64,000 nucleotides of DNA, taken from the NCBI GenBank assembly GCA_964550565.1, contig CAZKAI010000001.1, positions 23,384 through 87,383 on the forward strand. Direction: 5' to 3'. The notes under the pieces are model-generated. The model was not told where the DNA came from, ran no database searches, and worked only from the letters and a program-made list of their open reading frames with translations. A program made the translations under genes and the position numbers. Positions 26,484 through 35,909 of the stretch are shown here, piece after piece; the stretch's first letter is position 1, and each line of letters begins with the position of its first letter. Origin of the DNA: Anaeroglomus sp964550565. Lineage in GTDB: Bacteria; Planctomycetota; Phycisphaerae; Sedimentisphaerales; Anaerohalosphaeraceae.

Positions 26484-27881
26484 CTAAGGGATATTTTTCA
26501 ATTTTAATGTTGGCCTGCCGAACAAAACCCAGTCGCAGCCGATGGAAGAGCGCTGGTAGTCCGGATTATCATCCGAGTTTTCACCTTCAGTGGCGATTAA
26601 GGTTAAGAAACTGTCCTGTTCCCGGATGTCTATTTTCAGTAAATCCTGAAGACCTTTTTCGGTGACGTTAGTCCTGGAATATCGCATCTGTCCATCAACC
26701 AGTACCCAGATATCCACATTGAATAGTCCCGGTGCGGTATCACAAACACCGACTTCAGATACAAATTGTTCGATAGCTGCCCCCGGCAGGCGGTTGCGGA
26801 AGGCATTTAAGTCGAATGTGATGCCCAGATTGGCGTGGAGAAAGATGCTCGGATTCTGCGGCAGGCTGTAGTTGGTGCCCCCGAGAAACAGTGCCAAGTC
26901 CTTGAATTCACTGGGCGTGCTGGAGACCGGGGCGTAAAAAATCCCGTGTGTTGGCGGACATTCCTTGAAGACATGCCCGGCCGAGCTGACGATTTGCTCG
27001 GTCGTTCCATCCGGAACAAAAATGCCGTTGATAAAAGCATTGGACATAACGGTTGTAAACTGATTGCCGGCCTTTCGGCTCAAACGATTAATGGCCTCGA
27101 AAGTCCCGGAAAGCGGATTGATCCCCACGTTGGGCCTGCCGGCCTCAAATCCATTGCCGCCTCCAACCACATCGGCCAGGCTGATTTCATTTTGTCCGCG
27201 CCATATCAGGCTGGTTTTGGAATCAATGGCTTTGACAAAACCGGTGTTATTCAGATCAATCCGGCTGGCTGCAGAATGATTGGCCGCGTACGCCTGGCCG
27301 GCCGGCACATCGACGGTTGTTTTTGCGGCATTTTTACTGCCGGTAATAAACAGTGTTTTGCCGCGAAATACATGCACTTCCGAGTTGCCATGCAGCTCCG
27401 CCAGCACACCAAACTCCGTCCCGAGGTCGATCACTCTCGAGTTTTTGGTCTGGACAGTAAAGCCGTTGCCGGCAAGCCCGACGGTGGAATACAGTTTCCC
27501 GTAGTTCATGGCGATTTCCGCGGAATTGGTAAAGCGAAACTCCGCCGGTCCTTCCAGAAGCAATTTGACCCCATGGTCGGTTTCCATTTCCAGCACCCCG
27601 GAAAGCAGTTGAATCGGTTCCAGTTCCACCGAGACACGATAGCCGGGCTTGATGGGGTGGCTGGAAGACCATTTTGCATGAATGGAATCGGTGATGGTAG
27701 CTACCTCAAAGGTGGTTTGAGGCTTGAGATAAATAAAAATCAGCAGAAAGACAAGAGCGGCCAGGGATGCAATCGCCGTGATGATTGGGGTTCTGGAGAC
27801 ATTATGCGAGACCCTGTGGATTGGCATCGGGGGACAGGAGTCTTGTGTTTCGCGGGGCAGTTCAATCCGCTCTGCGGTACG
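26484..27881 (-). CDS. FecR-type anti-sigma factor with NPCBM-like C-terminus (5' end lost in scaffold gap)
   Basis: About 465 visible residues. The N-terminal sigma-binding region and start codon lie in the adjacent gap. Visible parts: a transmembrane helix (IITAIASLAALVFLLIFIYL), a FecR domain (VIDLGTEFGVLAEL, EVHVFRGKTLFI), and an NPCBM-like C-terminal region (FINGIFVPDG, GITFDLNAFR, VDIWVLVDGQMRYSR). Domain order and many residues match the protein at 14925-16595, so the two are paralogs. The open frame running from the sigma gene through the N-run is an artefact of translating N. Confidence 0.85.
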   Translation of the reverse strand, partial: RTAERIELPRETQDSCPPMPIHRVSHNVSRTPIITAIASLAALVFLLIFIYLKPQTTFEVATITDSIHAKWSSSHPIKPGYRVSVELEPIQLLSGVLEMETDHGVKLLLEGPAEFRFTNSAEIAMNYGKLYSTVGLAGNGFTVQTKNSRVIDLGTEFGVLAELHGNSEVHVFRGKTLFITGSKNAAKTTVDVPAGQAYAANHSAASRIDLNNTGFVKAIDSKTSLIWRGQNEISLADVVGGGNGFEAGRPNVGINPLSGTFEAINRLSRKAGNQFTTVMSNAFINGIFVPDGTTEQIVSSAGHVFKECPPTHGIFYAPVSSTPSEFKDLALFLGGTNYSLPQNPSIFLHANLGITFDLNAFRNRLPGAAIEQFVSEVGVCDTAPGLFNVDIWVLVDGQMRYSRTNVTEKGLQDLLKIDIREQDSFLTLIATEGENSDDNPDYQRSSIGCDWVLFGRPTLKLKNIP

Positions 27882-27981
27882 NNNNNNNNNNNNNNNNNNN
27901 NNNNNNNNNNNNNNNNNNNNNNNNNNNNNNNNNNNNNNNNNNNNNNNNNNNNNNNNNNNNNNNNNNNNNNNNNNNNNNNNN
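27882..27981. other. Scaffold gap of 100 N at the sigma/FecR junction
   Basis: Exactly 100 N with no shared flank. Compared with the paralogous operon, the last few sigma codons and roughly 80-100 residues of the FecR N-terminus are absent, so the real gap is likely nearer 300 bases. Confidence 0.9.
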
Positions 27982-28493
27982 CGCCGGACACACAATAGCA
28001 GCCGGGCGTGAATCTTATTGAATAATTTGTACAGTGAATGGACTTCTTTGCCGGTCTGATGGGCGACGCTTTTAGTCGTCGCCCCGGGCTCATAACGCAT
28101 TTCAATCAGCGATCGTTCATGATCATGCAGCTTCTGAATGCATTTTTTCAGAACGTTTAACCGTTCATCATTGTTGGGATTGGCGGACAGGATTTTTTGC
28201 GACAGGGAATGGATCGTTTCTTCGCTGAAGTAGAGTTTATTGTTCTTTTTTGTTTTGTAGTAATTCAAGACCTGAAAATGGGCGATTCGCAAAGCCCATG
28301 CGCTGAAATTCGAGCCTTTTTCGAATTCGTCGAATTTCGACCACATCACCGAAGCTGATTCCTGAATAATATCATCTACATCAGACCAATTGGGAATTAA
28401 CGCCCTGACGTATCCATAAATACGTCGTTCGTTAGCCAGATACAGCTTGATAAAAAGCTGGTAATCTTCACTATGTGTTTTATGGTGATGCAT
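27982..28493 (-). CDS. ECF RNA polymerase sigma factor (3' end lost in scaffold gap)
   Basis: About 170 visible residues. Region 2: WSDVDDIIQESASVMWSKF and GSNFSAWALRIAHFQVLNYY. Region 4: LHDHERSLIEMRYEPGATTK followed by a helix-turn-helix (VAHQTGKEVHSLYKLFNK). Same planctomycete ECF group as the gene at 16592-17125 but clearly divergent in sequence. It heads the second sigma-FecR-LamG operon and is divergent from the PL11 lyase gene. Confidence 0.88.
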
Positions 28494-28634
28494 ATCTTTA
28501 TTCTGATCCCATATCCACTACAGTTCCCTGAATCATTAAGAATATAGACAAACTCGGAGAAATTAGATGTTTTTTTGAAAAATTAATGACCCGGCCAGTA
28601 AATTCCGTCAAAACTGTATTTCTTAAAAGAATTT

Positions 28635-28666
28635 TAGCAAATTCATATAAGGATTTGCTATATAAT
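28635..28666 (+). promoter_or_regulatory. Inverted repeat next to a TATAAT box upstream of the PL11 gene
   Basis: TAGCAAAT (28635-28642) and ATTTGCTA (28653-28660) are perfect 8-base arms with a 10-base spacer. TATAAT (28661-28666) follows directly. The repeat would cover the -35 to -10 spacer, a normal place for a repressor. No good -35 box is visible, which may mean an activator is needed. Confidence 0.4.
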
Positions 28667-28759
28667 AGAGGTTAAAGATGGGGGCAAGTATGTTATGGGG
28701 TATTGGTGGAAATCTTTATTGGCTACATAAGTAATTATATATAAATAGTTTATAGATAT

Positions 28760-31700
28760 ATGGCTGGGATGAAAACAAATACAGCAATTAAACAGGCGAT
28801 TTTGATTTTACAGTGTATTGTTGGCAGTTTTGTCTGTGCCGATAGTGCCTGGGTAGGGGCTGTCAGTACTGATTTTATGGACTCCGGCAATTGGAATCCT
28901 TCCGGGGCTCCAAATGGTGTCGTGAACATCGGGGCAGGCACCCCATACAACCCTGTTTTCTCAAATACATCTATATCCTATTATTCTGTATCGTCTTTGC
29001 CTGTTAATGCGGGTGGAGTTTTGACTGTCTCAGCGGGTGAATTGCGGCCAGGCAGTTCTGCATACTGGAATGGTACCGTATCAATTATCGGCGGCTCGCT
29101 GAATGTCAGGAATAATATTTATATCGGCAGCGGCTCAGGTACTGGCGTTGTGACCATGACCGGAGGAACCTTAATCTGCAAAAGTACATTGACGGTTGGT
29201 TATGGTTCAGGAAGCACCGGGCTGCTGAATATCTGGGGCGGCGAAGTATATATGGGAGCCGCTCGTGTGGCTTATAATGGAGCGACTGGCAAAATTAATA
29301 TCCGAAACAATGGTGTTGCCTGCTGTACTGGTGACGCAGTTAGCTTTTTTGCTGGATTAATCGATGCGGGACTTCTGACAACGGAACCGGGATGGAAAAT
29401 CGATATAACCTATAGTGAAGCACTCAATCAAACCATCCTGACCACCATGCAAGTATCAATCCCAAATCGCTATATGGAAAAGCTGGACCGCGGCGTAGTT
29501 GCCGTCTGGCAGGGCGGCGGCAAGGTCTATATCGGATGGCGTATGTTGGGTACGGACCCGATGGATATTGCATTTAATGTCTATCGTGATTCTGTAAAAA
29601 TAAANNNNNNNNNNNNNNNNNNNNNNNNNNNNNNNNNNNNNNNNNNNNNNNNNNNNNNNNNNNNNNNNNNNNNNNNNNNNNNNNNNNNNNNNNNNNNNNN
29701 NNNNGTACGGACCCGATGGATATTGCATTTAATGTCTATCGTGATTCTGTAAAAATAAACACAAGCCCTATTACAGCGTCGACCAATTATGTCGATACCG
29801 GCGGCAGCACGGGCAGCATGTACAGTGTCGCCGCAGTAATTGACGGCGTGGAACAGGAGTTATCCGATCCGGTTGCGGTGTGGAGTACTTTTTATCATGA
29901 TATCCCGCTTCAGGTTCCCGCTGGCGGCACGACGCCCGATGGGGTCAGCTATACCTACAGCCCGAATGATGCCAGTATAGGTGATGTTGACGGCGATGGC
30001 CAGTATGAAATCATTCTTAAATGGGATCCATCCAATGCCAAAGACAATTCCCAGTCCGGCTATACGGGCAATGTGTATTTAGATGCTTATGAAATCGACG
30101 GCACATTTCTGTGGCGAATTGACTTGGGCGTCAATATCCGTGCGGGCGCTCATTATACTCAGTTTATGGTCTATGATTTCGATGGTGATGGCAAGGCTGA
30201 AATTGCCTGCAAAACAGCCGATGGCACGATTGACGGAGTCGGAAACGTAATTGGCAATCTCGTTGCCGACTGGCGGAATTCCAGCGGATATATTCTTGTC
30301 GGGCCGGAATATTTTACAGTCTTTGATGGACAAACGGGTGCGATTCTGGATAGTGCAAATTATGTTGTTCCACGTCATCCAACGACTCTGACGCCAACGC
30401 CATCGCAGATTAAAACCATTTGGGGGGATGATTACGGCAACCGTGTGGACCGGTTTCTGGCCTGTGTGGCATATCTGGACGGAGAACATCCCAGCGTCGT
30501 GATGTGTCGAGGTTATTACACGCGAACAGTGCTGGCGGCATGGGATTTTCGCTACGGCAAACTCAGCCTGCGATGGGTCTTCGACAGCGATGACGGTACC
30601 GCAGGCAACAGTGCCTATCGCGGCCAGGGCAATCATAATCTCAGCGTAGCCGATGTGGACGGCGACGGCAAAGACGAAATCATGTATGGCGCCTGCGCGA
30701 TTGATGACAACGGCAAGGGACTGTACTCCACCGGCTATGGTCATGGCGATGCGATGTATGTGTCAGACCTCGATCCGAGTCGGCCGGGGTATGAAGTATA
30801 TACCATCCATGAAGGAGCGGGAACACCCGGAGCCTCGTTCCGGGACGCCAATACAGGCCAGATTCTCTGGCAGACGAACAATGCCGACGTCGGACGAGGC
30901 GTCTCTGCGGATATTGACCCTCGGTATCCCGGATATGAATGCTGGGGATTTGGCGGCATACGCAGTTGTACGGGTGAAGTAATTACCGGCACCAATCCCT
31001 CATCAACTAATTTTGCGATCTGGTGGGATGGCGATTTATTGCGGGAGCTGCTGGATGGTACAAAACTGGATAAATGGAATGCCGCAGCAGGATCTTCCAG
31101 CCGGCTCCTGACTATCTATAATTACGATGTCGCAAGCAACAATGGAACCAAATCCAATCCCTGTCTTCAGGCGGATATTCTCGGGGACTGGCGCGAAGAA
31201 ATCATATTGCGGACCAGTGACAATACCCGCCTGCGGGTTTTTACGACCACGATTCCAACAGCATATCGTATTTATACCCTCATGCACGACCCGGTTTACC
31301 GGCTGGGGGTGGCTTGGCAGAATGTGGCATACAATCAGCCGCCGCACACCAGCTTTTATCTTGGGGATGGAATGGCCCAGCCCTCCTATCCGGCGATACG
31401 GCTGGTGGGTGATCTGACCGGAACAGTGCTTCGGGAATGGTGGACGAGTATTGCCGGCGATCAGGTCAGCAATCTGACCTCCAGTCCGAATTATCCCGAT
31501 AATCCCTCTGGTTTCGAATATCTGCCTCGGCTGGAAATCCCTTCCAATTTCGATGACAGCTATGGCTGCCGCATCCGCGGGTATCTGAGCCCCACCCAAA
31601 GCGGCATCTACACCTTCTGGATCGCCGGGGATGATTCCTGTGAGTTGTGGCTCAGTCCGGATGCAGCACCGGATAAAGTCGCCCTCATTGCATCGCTCCC

Positions 31701-32073
31701 AGGCTGGACAAATCCTTACCAATGGGATAAATACACCACCCAGCAATCGGCAGCAGTGGAATTGCAGGCTGGCCGGAAATATTACATTGAAGTACTGCAT
31801 AAAGACAAAGACGGCGCCGATCACATGGCCGTCGCCTGGCAGGGGCAGGGCCTTTCCCGGCAAATCATCGATGGAACCTATCTAAGTCCCTGGACAGGAC
31901 CGATGCGAGGCGATATTTCGCATGATGGATATATTAACCAATCTGACTTCTCGCTTTTCGCAGTCGAGTGGCTCAAAGCGGATTGCAGGCTGCCGCTCGA
32001 TGTTGATTTGAATGGCGATTGTCGGATTGACATCCTTGACTATATGATTATGGCAAGAAATTGGCTGGAATAA
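28760..32073 (+). CDS. Rhamnogalacturonan lyase, PL11, with PA14 and dockerin-like C-terminus (split by an artefactual gap)
   Basis: The frame before the gap and the frame after it join in register if one copy of the 55-bp flank and the 100 N (29605-29759) are removed, giving one protein of 1,052 residues. Parts: signal peptide (about 1-28), beta-strand repeats rich in GGT/GGS (30-210), the PL11 opening RGVVAVWQGGGKVYIGWRML, the beta-propeller with calcium-binding DVDGDGQYEI, DFDGDGKAEI and DVDGDGKDEI, a PA14-like domain (REWWTSIAGD to WQGQGLSRQI), and paired dockerin-like motifs. PL11 cuts the rhamnogalacturonan I backbone. Start could also be the ATG at 28769. Confidence 0.88.
29605..29704. 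other. Scaffold gap of 100 N flanked by a 55-bp identical overlap
   Basis: Bases 29550-29604 are identical to 29705-29759. Two contigs sharing a 55-base end were joined by N instead of being merged. Confidence 0.93.
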
Positions 32074-32207
32074 GCTTTCTATATATAAGAATAAAGATGG
32101 ACAATTGCTGAATAGGGCTCCGGAAATATGGATGCAAGATTGACTTATCGATGGAAAGTTGATAGTATTTGCGTTTTATTCTTCAATACCTAATTCAGGA
32201 GATGAGA

Positions 32208-33185
32208 GTGCGAGTATTATCAGGTATTCAGCCATCGGGTAAGTTGCATATAGGTAATTATTTCGGTGCGATGCGGCAGAATCTCAAGCTGCAGGATGAA
32301 AATGAAGGTTTTTACTTCATTGCCGATTATCATGCGCTGACATCCAATCCTACCTCAGATGACATCCGCCAGCGGATACTTGACGTGGCGATGGATTATC
32401 TGGCGCTGGGACTGGACCCTAAAAAATCTGTTTTTTGGCGGCAGTCCGATGTCCCGGAAGTGGCCGAGCTGACCTGGTTTCTATCGTGTGTAACGCCTCT
32501 GGGATTGCTCCAGCGGTGCACGACCTATAAAGACAAAGTGGCCCAGGGCCTTTCTCCGAATCTGGGGCTGTTTACGTATCCCGCCCTCATGGCGGCGGAT
32601 ATTCTGCTGTTCAAGAGCGATCTGGTCCCCGTCGGTGCCGACCAGAAACAGCATCTGGAGATGACCCGCGATATGGCCCAGCGTTTTAATAACGCCTATG
32701 GCGAAATCTTCCCGCTGCCCAAGGATTACATTCTTGAGTCGGTTGCGGTAGTTCCGGGAGTTGATGGCCGCAAGATGAGCAAAAGCTACGGCAACACCAT
32801 CGAGATATTTGAGCCCGAAAACAGCGTCAAGAAAAAAGTCATGAGTGTCGTGACGGACTCAACGCCGATGGAATCCCCCAAGGATCCGGATAAGTGCAAT
32901 GTCTTTGCAATGCTCAAGCTGTTTGCCGGGCCCGAAGAGCTTGTCGAATGGGACCAGAAATATCGGCAGGGCGGCATGGGTTATGGTCATGCCAAAAAGC
33001 GGCTGGTCGAAATGATTCATGATTATTTCCGTCCCTATCGAGAAAAACGCAAAGACCTGGAAAACAATCTGGATGAGGTGGAAAAAATATTGCAGGACGG
33101 TGCTCAACGTGCCCGCGCAATCGGCAGAAAGACCATTGATGAAGTACGCAAGGCGGTGGGTCTCTGTGCCATGGGGAATCGATGA
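32208..33185 (+). CDS. trpS: Tryptophan--tRNA ligase
   Basis: 325 residues. The GTG at 32208 is chosen because AGGAG (32197-32201) then has a 6-base spacing and the protein starts MRVLSGIQPSGKLHIGNY, the usual TrpS N-terminus; the ATG at 32202 directly abuts that site. HIGN is the class I HIGH-type motif and KMSKS is present with SYGNTIEIF. VPVGADQKQHLEMTRD is the tryptophanyl-adenylate site. Length is normal. Its stop overlaps the scpA start by four bases. Confidence 0.97.
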   Translation: MRVLSGIQPSGKLHIGNYFGAMRQNLKLQDENEGFYFIADYHALTSNPTSDDIRQRILDVAMDYLALGLDPKKSVFWRQSDVPEVAELTWFLSCVTPLGLLQRCTTYKDKVAQGLSPNLGLFTYPALMAADILLFKSDLVPVGADQKQHLEMTRDMAQRFNNAYGEIFPLPKDYILESVAVVPGVDGRKMSKSYGNTIEIFEPENSVKKKVMSVVTDSTPMESPKDPDKCNVFAMLKLFAGPEELVEWDQKYRQGGMGYGHAKKRLVEMIHDYFRPYREKRKDLENNLDEVEKILQDGAQRARAIGRKTIDEVRKAVGLCAMGNR

Positions 33186-34264
33186 ACGAATATCGCGTCA
33201 ATTTAGAGGTGTTTGCCGGGCCGCTGGATTTACTGCTGTATCTGGTCCGCAAGGAGGAAGTGGATATTTACGATATCCCCATCGCGCGTGTTACGGCCCA
33301 ATATGTTGAGTATATTCAGATGATGCAGTCTCTGGATATCGACCTGGCCGGAGATTTTCTGATTATGGCGGCGACGCTGATGGAAATCAAATCCGCGATG
33401 CTGCTGCCTCGAACCGAAGCCGAAGGAAACGAACAGACCGAAACCGGCGACCCGCGAGCCGAGCTGGTTCGTCAGCTTCTGGAATACAAACGCATCAAAG
33501 ATGCCGCCAATCTGCTGGCCGGCGCCGCCCAGCAGCGAGAACAGCGATTCACTCGCCCCGATACAATTCTGTCCAGCATGAAAAACAGTTCAGAGCCGGA
33601 GCTGGATCTGGATCAGGTCAGTATCTGGACCCTGCTGGAAGCCTTCGATTCCATCATGAAGGCGACAGGACAAACTTCCAGCTATAGTCACATCACCGAC
33701 GAAACCCCGATTGACTTGTACCAGATTGAGGTTCTGCATCGGCTCCAGGTCGAAGGCCCGCTGACCTTTGAAAAAATCTTTCAGGGCAAAACAAACAAAC
33801 TGGTGATGATTGGCCTGTTCCTGGCTATGCTGGAACTGATGCGCAATCAGCTTATCCGTGTCGAGCAGACCGAAATTAAAGGCCCTATTTATTTGACGGC
33901 ACTGACCGACAGGCCCGCCGAACAGGCGGTGCAGCAGGCGATTCTATCCCGTATGGCGGTTGAACAGCAGCAGTCTTCTGAGACACAGGAACTGGAGCAG
34001 GAAGATCAGGAGACCCAGGAAGAATTGGCTGAAACCACCCCCGATAGTTTGTCGGCTCATACTTTATCTGATGAGGATGATATTTTAGACGATGATGATC
34101 CGCTATTGGCAGAGTTAAAAACCATTGATATTCCGGAATTATCGGACAAGCCTTCTCCGCAGCCGCGAATTCGAATCCAGGAAATCCCTGCCGAGTCCAA
34201 TAACAATTCCCCATCGAAATCCGAAGCACTGCACGCGGAAGAACACGTAGAATCGGATAAATAA
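33182..34264 (+). CDS. scpA: Segregation and condensation protein A, with acidic C-terminal tail
   Basis: 360 residues. The N-terminal kleisin part begins YRVNLEVFAGPLDLLLYLVRKEEVDIYDIPIARVT, here quoted in part: FAGPLDLLLYLVRK is diagnostic. RQLLEYKRIKDAA and the C-terminal winged-helix region (FLAMLELMRNQLIRVEQ) are also present. ScpA bridges SMC heads in chromosome condensation. Family length is about 240-280; residues from about 258 on form an acidic, low-complexity tail (runs of Q, E and D). No scpB follows in the window. Translationally coupled to trpS through ATGA. Confidence 0.95.
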   Translation: MNEYRVNLEVFAGPLDLLLYLVRKEEVDIYDIPIARVTAQYVEYIQMMQSLDIDLAGDFLIMAATLMEIKSAMLLPRTEAEGNEQTETGDPRAELVRQLLEYKRIKDAANLLAGAAQQREQRFTRPDTILSSMKNSSEPELDLDQVSIWTLLEAFDSIMKATGQTSSYSHITDETPIDLYQIEVLHRLQVEGPLTFEKIFQGKTNKLVMIGLFLAMLELMRNQLIRVEQTEIKGPIYLTALTDRPAEQAVQQAILSRMAVEQQQSSETQELEQEDQETQEELAETTPDSLSAHTLSDEDDILDDDDPLLAELKTIDIPELSDKPSPQPRIRIQEIPAESNNNSPSKSEALHAEEHVESDK

Positions 34265-34315
34265 CCGCCAAATTCATTTCATACTGTTAATGTCTCTACC
34301 GGCATAGGATACAAA

Positions 34316-34335
34316 AATAGGTATTTATACCTATT
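34316..34335. repeat. Short perfect palindrome between scpA and the CBS gene
   Basis: AATAGGTAT-tt-ATACCTATT, 9-base arms around two bases, 51 bases after the scpA stop. It may be an operator for the CBS protein gene or simply a small hairpin; there is no T-run. Confidence 0.35.
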
Positions 34336-34521
34336 GCTGTACAGTGAAAATACGTACATTTCTATAAAATCACTTAATGTTTGAGTTTTTGGTTGTCGAT
34401 ATGACAAATAGGCTTTGGAAGTCTATACGAACGTAAACTGTAAACAAAAACGGTAATTTTGGGCAGCAAATCAGACAGCGGGAAAATATGGAGTGCCGCG
34501 CTGTCATGCATAAGGAAAATG

Positions 34522-35493
34522 ATGCACTTTGAGTCCCTACATAAATGCAAGGGTAAGGATGCTGTTCCATCATCTTCGGCCTCGGCAGGCACCTGTCGCT
34601 GGGCGCAGGATGTGATGCAAGTCAATCCTGTCATGCTGCGTCAGCGAAATACGGTACAGCAGGCAATTGAAAATCTCATTTCGCAGCACCTCGACACATT
34701 GCTTGTGGTTAACGAGGCCGATTTGTCGCGCTGTATGAAACTGGCTGGCCGAGTCTGTATTAAAGATATTTTGCGTCTCATTTTGCCCAGTCTTTTACGT
34801 AAGGATATGAAGGGATTTCACGACGTGCTGGCGGCCCCGATTGATGATATGGTCATTGTCCATCCCAAAACAATGACCCCCTGGGCTGACATTATTGATG
34901 TCATAACGGCTATGCTGGCCGATTACACGCAGGTAATAGGAATTGAGCAGGATGGAAAACTGGCAGGGCAGGTGAATTCACAATCCATCTTGAAACGGGT
35001 TTTGAGCACCGCATCTGCTGATTCTGCAATTGGAAACGACCATTTATCCTGCTTTTCAAAGCTGTGCGTCAACGACTTGATGGCTGGATATGTTATTTGC
35101 CTGGAGCCGGATGATGATATTGCCAGGGCAATCTGTCTTTTCCTGGCAACGGCAACCCGGTATATTCCGGTCCTTGACAAACAAGCCCGACTGGTCGGAA
35201 TTGTGTCTCAGCAGGATATACTGGAATATACTGCTTCACTGCTGGATCCAGTCTGCGTATCTGTGTTCGAAAATAAAGACAATATTCTGGACCGTCCTGT
35301 CGGTTCCCTATTGCACAGGGAACCCCAGGTCGTCTCCGGCAAAGCCGCATTATCCAGTGCCGTAACATTGCTTGCCCATCACCCCTCCGTTTGCCTTGCG
35401 GTCACGGATACCCAGAATAAATTCTGCGGAATCCTGAGTTGTTCTGAAATGTTCAACTGGATTGTGCGGCATCCCCAAATCTTTTCAAAGTAA
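34522..35493 (+). CDS. Protein with four CBS domains
   Basis: 323 residues from the ATG at 34522, which has AAGGA at a 5-base spacing; the ATG three bases earlier is also possible. The chain is made of two CBS pairs: WAQDVMQVNPVML with TLLVVNEAD, VHPKTMTPWAD with GIEQDGKLAGQVN, VNDLMAGYVICLEPDD with RYIPVLDKQARLVGIVS, and HREPQVVSGKAAL with the final NKFCGILSCSEMFNW. No transporter, kinase or IMPDH domain is attached. Stand-alone CBS proteins usually sense adenine nucleotides. Partner unknown. Confidence 0.82.
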   Translation: MHFESLHKCKGKDAVPSSSASAGTCRWAQDVMQVNPVMLRQRNTVQQAIENLISQHLDTLLVVNEADLSRCMKLAGRVCIKDILRLILPSLLRKDMKGFHDVLAAPIDDMVIVHPKTMTPWADIIDVITAMLADYTQVIGIEQDGKLAGQVNSQSILKRVLSTASADSAIGNDHLSCFSKLCVNDLMAGYVICLEPDDDIARAICLFLATATRYIPVLDKQARLVGIVSQQDILEYTASLLDPVCVSVFENKDNILDRPVGSLLHREPQVVSGKAALSSAVTLLAHHPSVCLAVTDTQNKFCGILSCSEMFNWIVRHPQIFSK

Positions 35494-35909
35494 CTCAATT
35501 TCAAAACATACCCCCATCTTGTCTTTAATCATTAACCTGTTTACAGGTATATCTATACACAGATGTATTGTGTTTCTGGTCGCGAAGGCAATTCTTCATT
35601 TTTTGACACCAGTTTACTTATTCCGCGGCAAATTAAGATTATTCATATTTTTTTAAAAAGCAGTATTTTTACGGATATGAATCGTTTCTATCAAACGATA
35701 CAATAGATTGAGTTGGGAGATGGAAAGATATGAGGGTGCTTGCAGCATAGCCTGACGTCTTTATCATTTCCCACTGAATTTCTATGCACATTCAATAACC
35801 GCTTGTTGAAGCGAGTGTCAGTGAATAGTATGCATCTGTGTTTCATGTCATGCATCGATGGACCGCAATGTTTATGCGATAATATGTCTCATGTTCAGGA
35901 GATAGTATT
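35494..35909. other. Intergenic region upstream of a secreted-protein gene
   Basis: 416 AT-rich bases with no plausible gene. GATAATATG around 35878-35886 could hold a -10 element for the next gene and AGGAGATAG (35897-35905) is its ribosome-binding site. Nothing else is recognised. Confidence 0.4.

Noticed and set aside
26835..27998. 387-residue open frame on the plus strand
   Set aside because: It is antisense to the FecR gene and runs through the 100-N gap; no domain, and the FecR motifs on the other strand are convincing.
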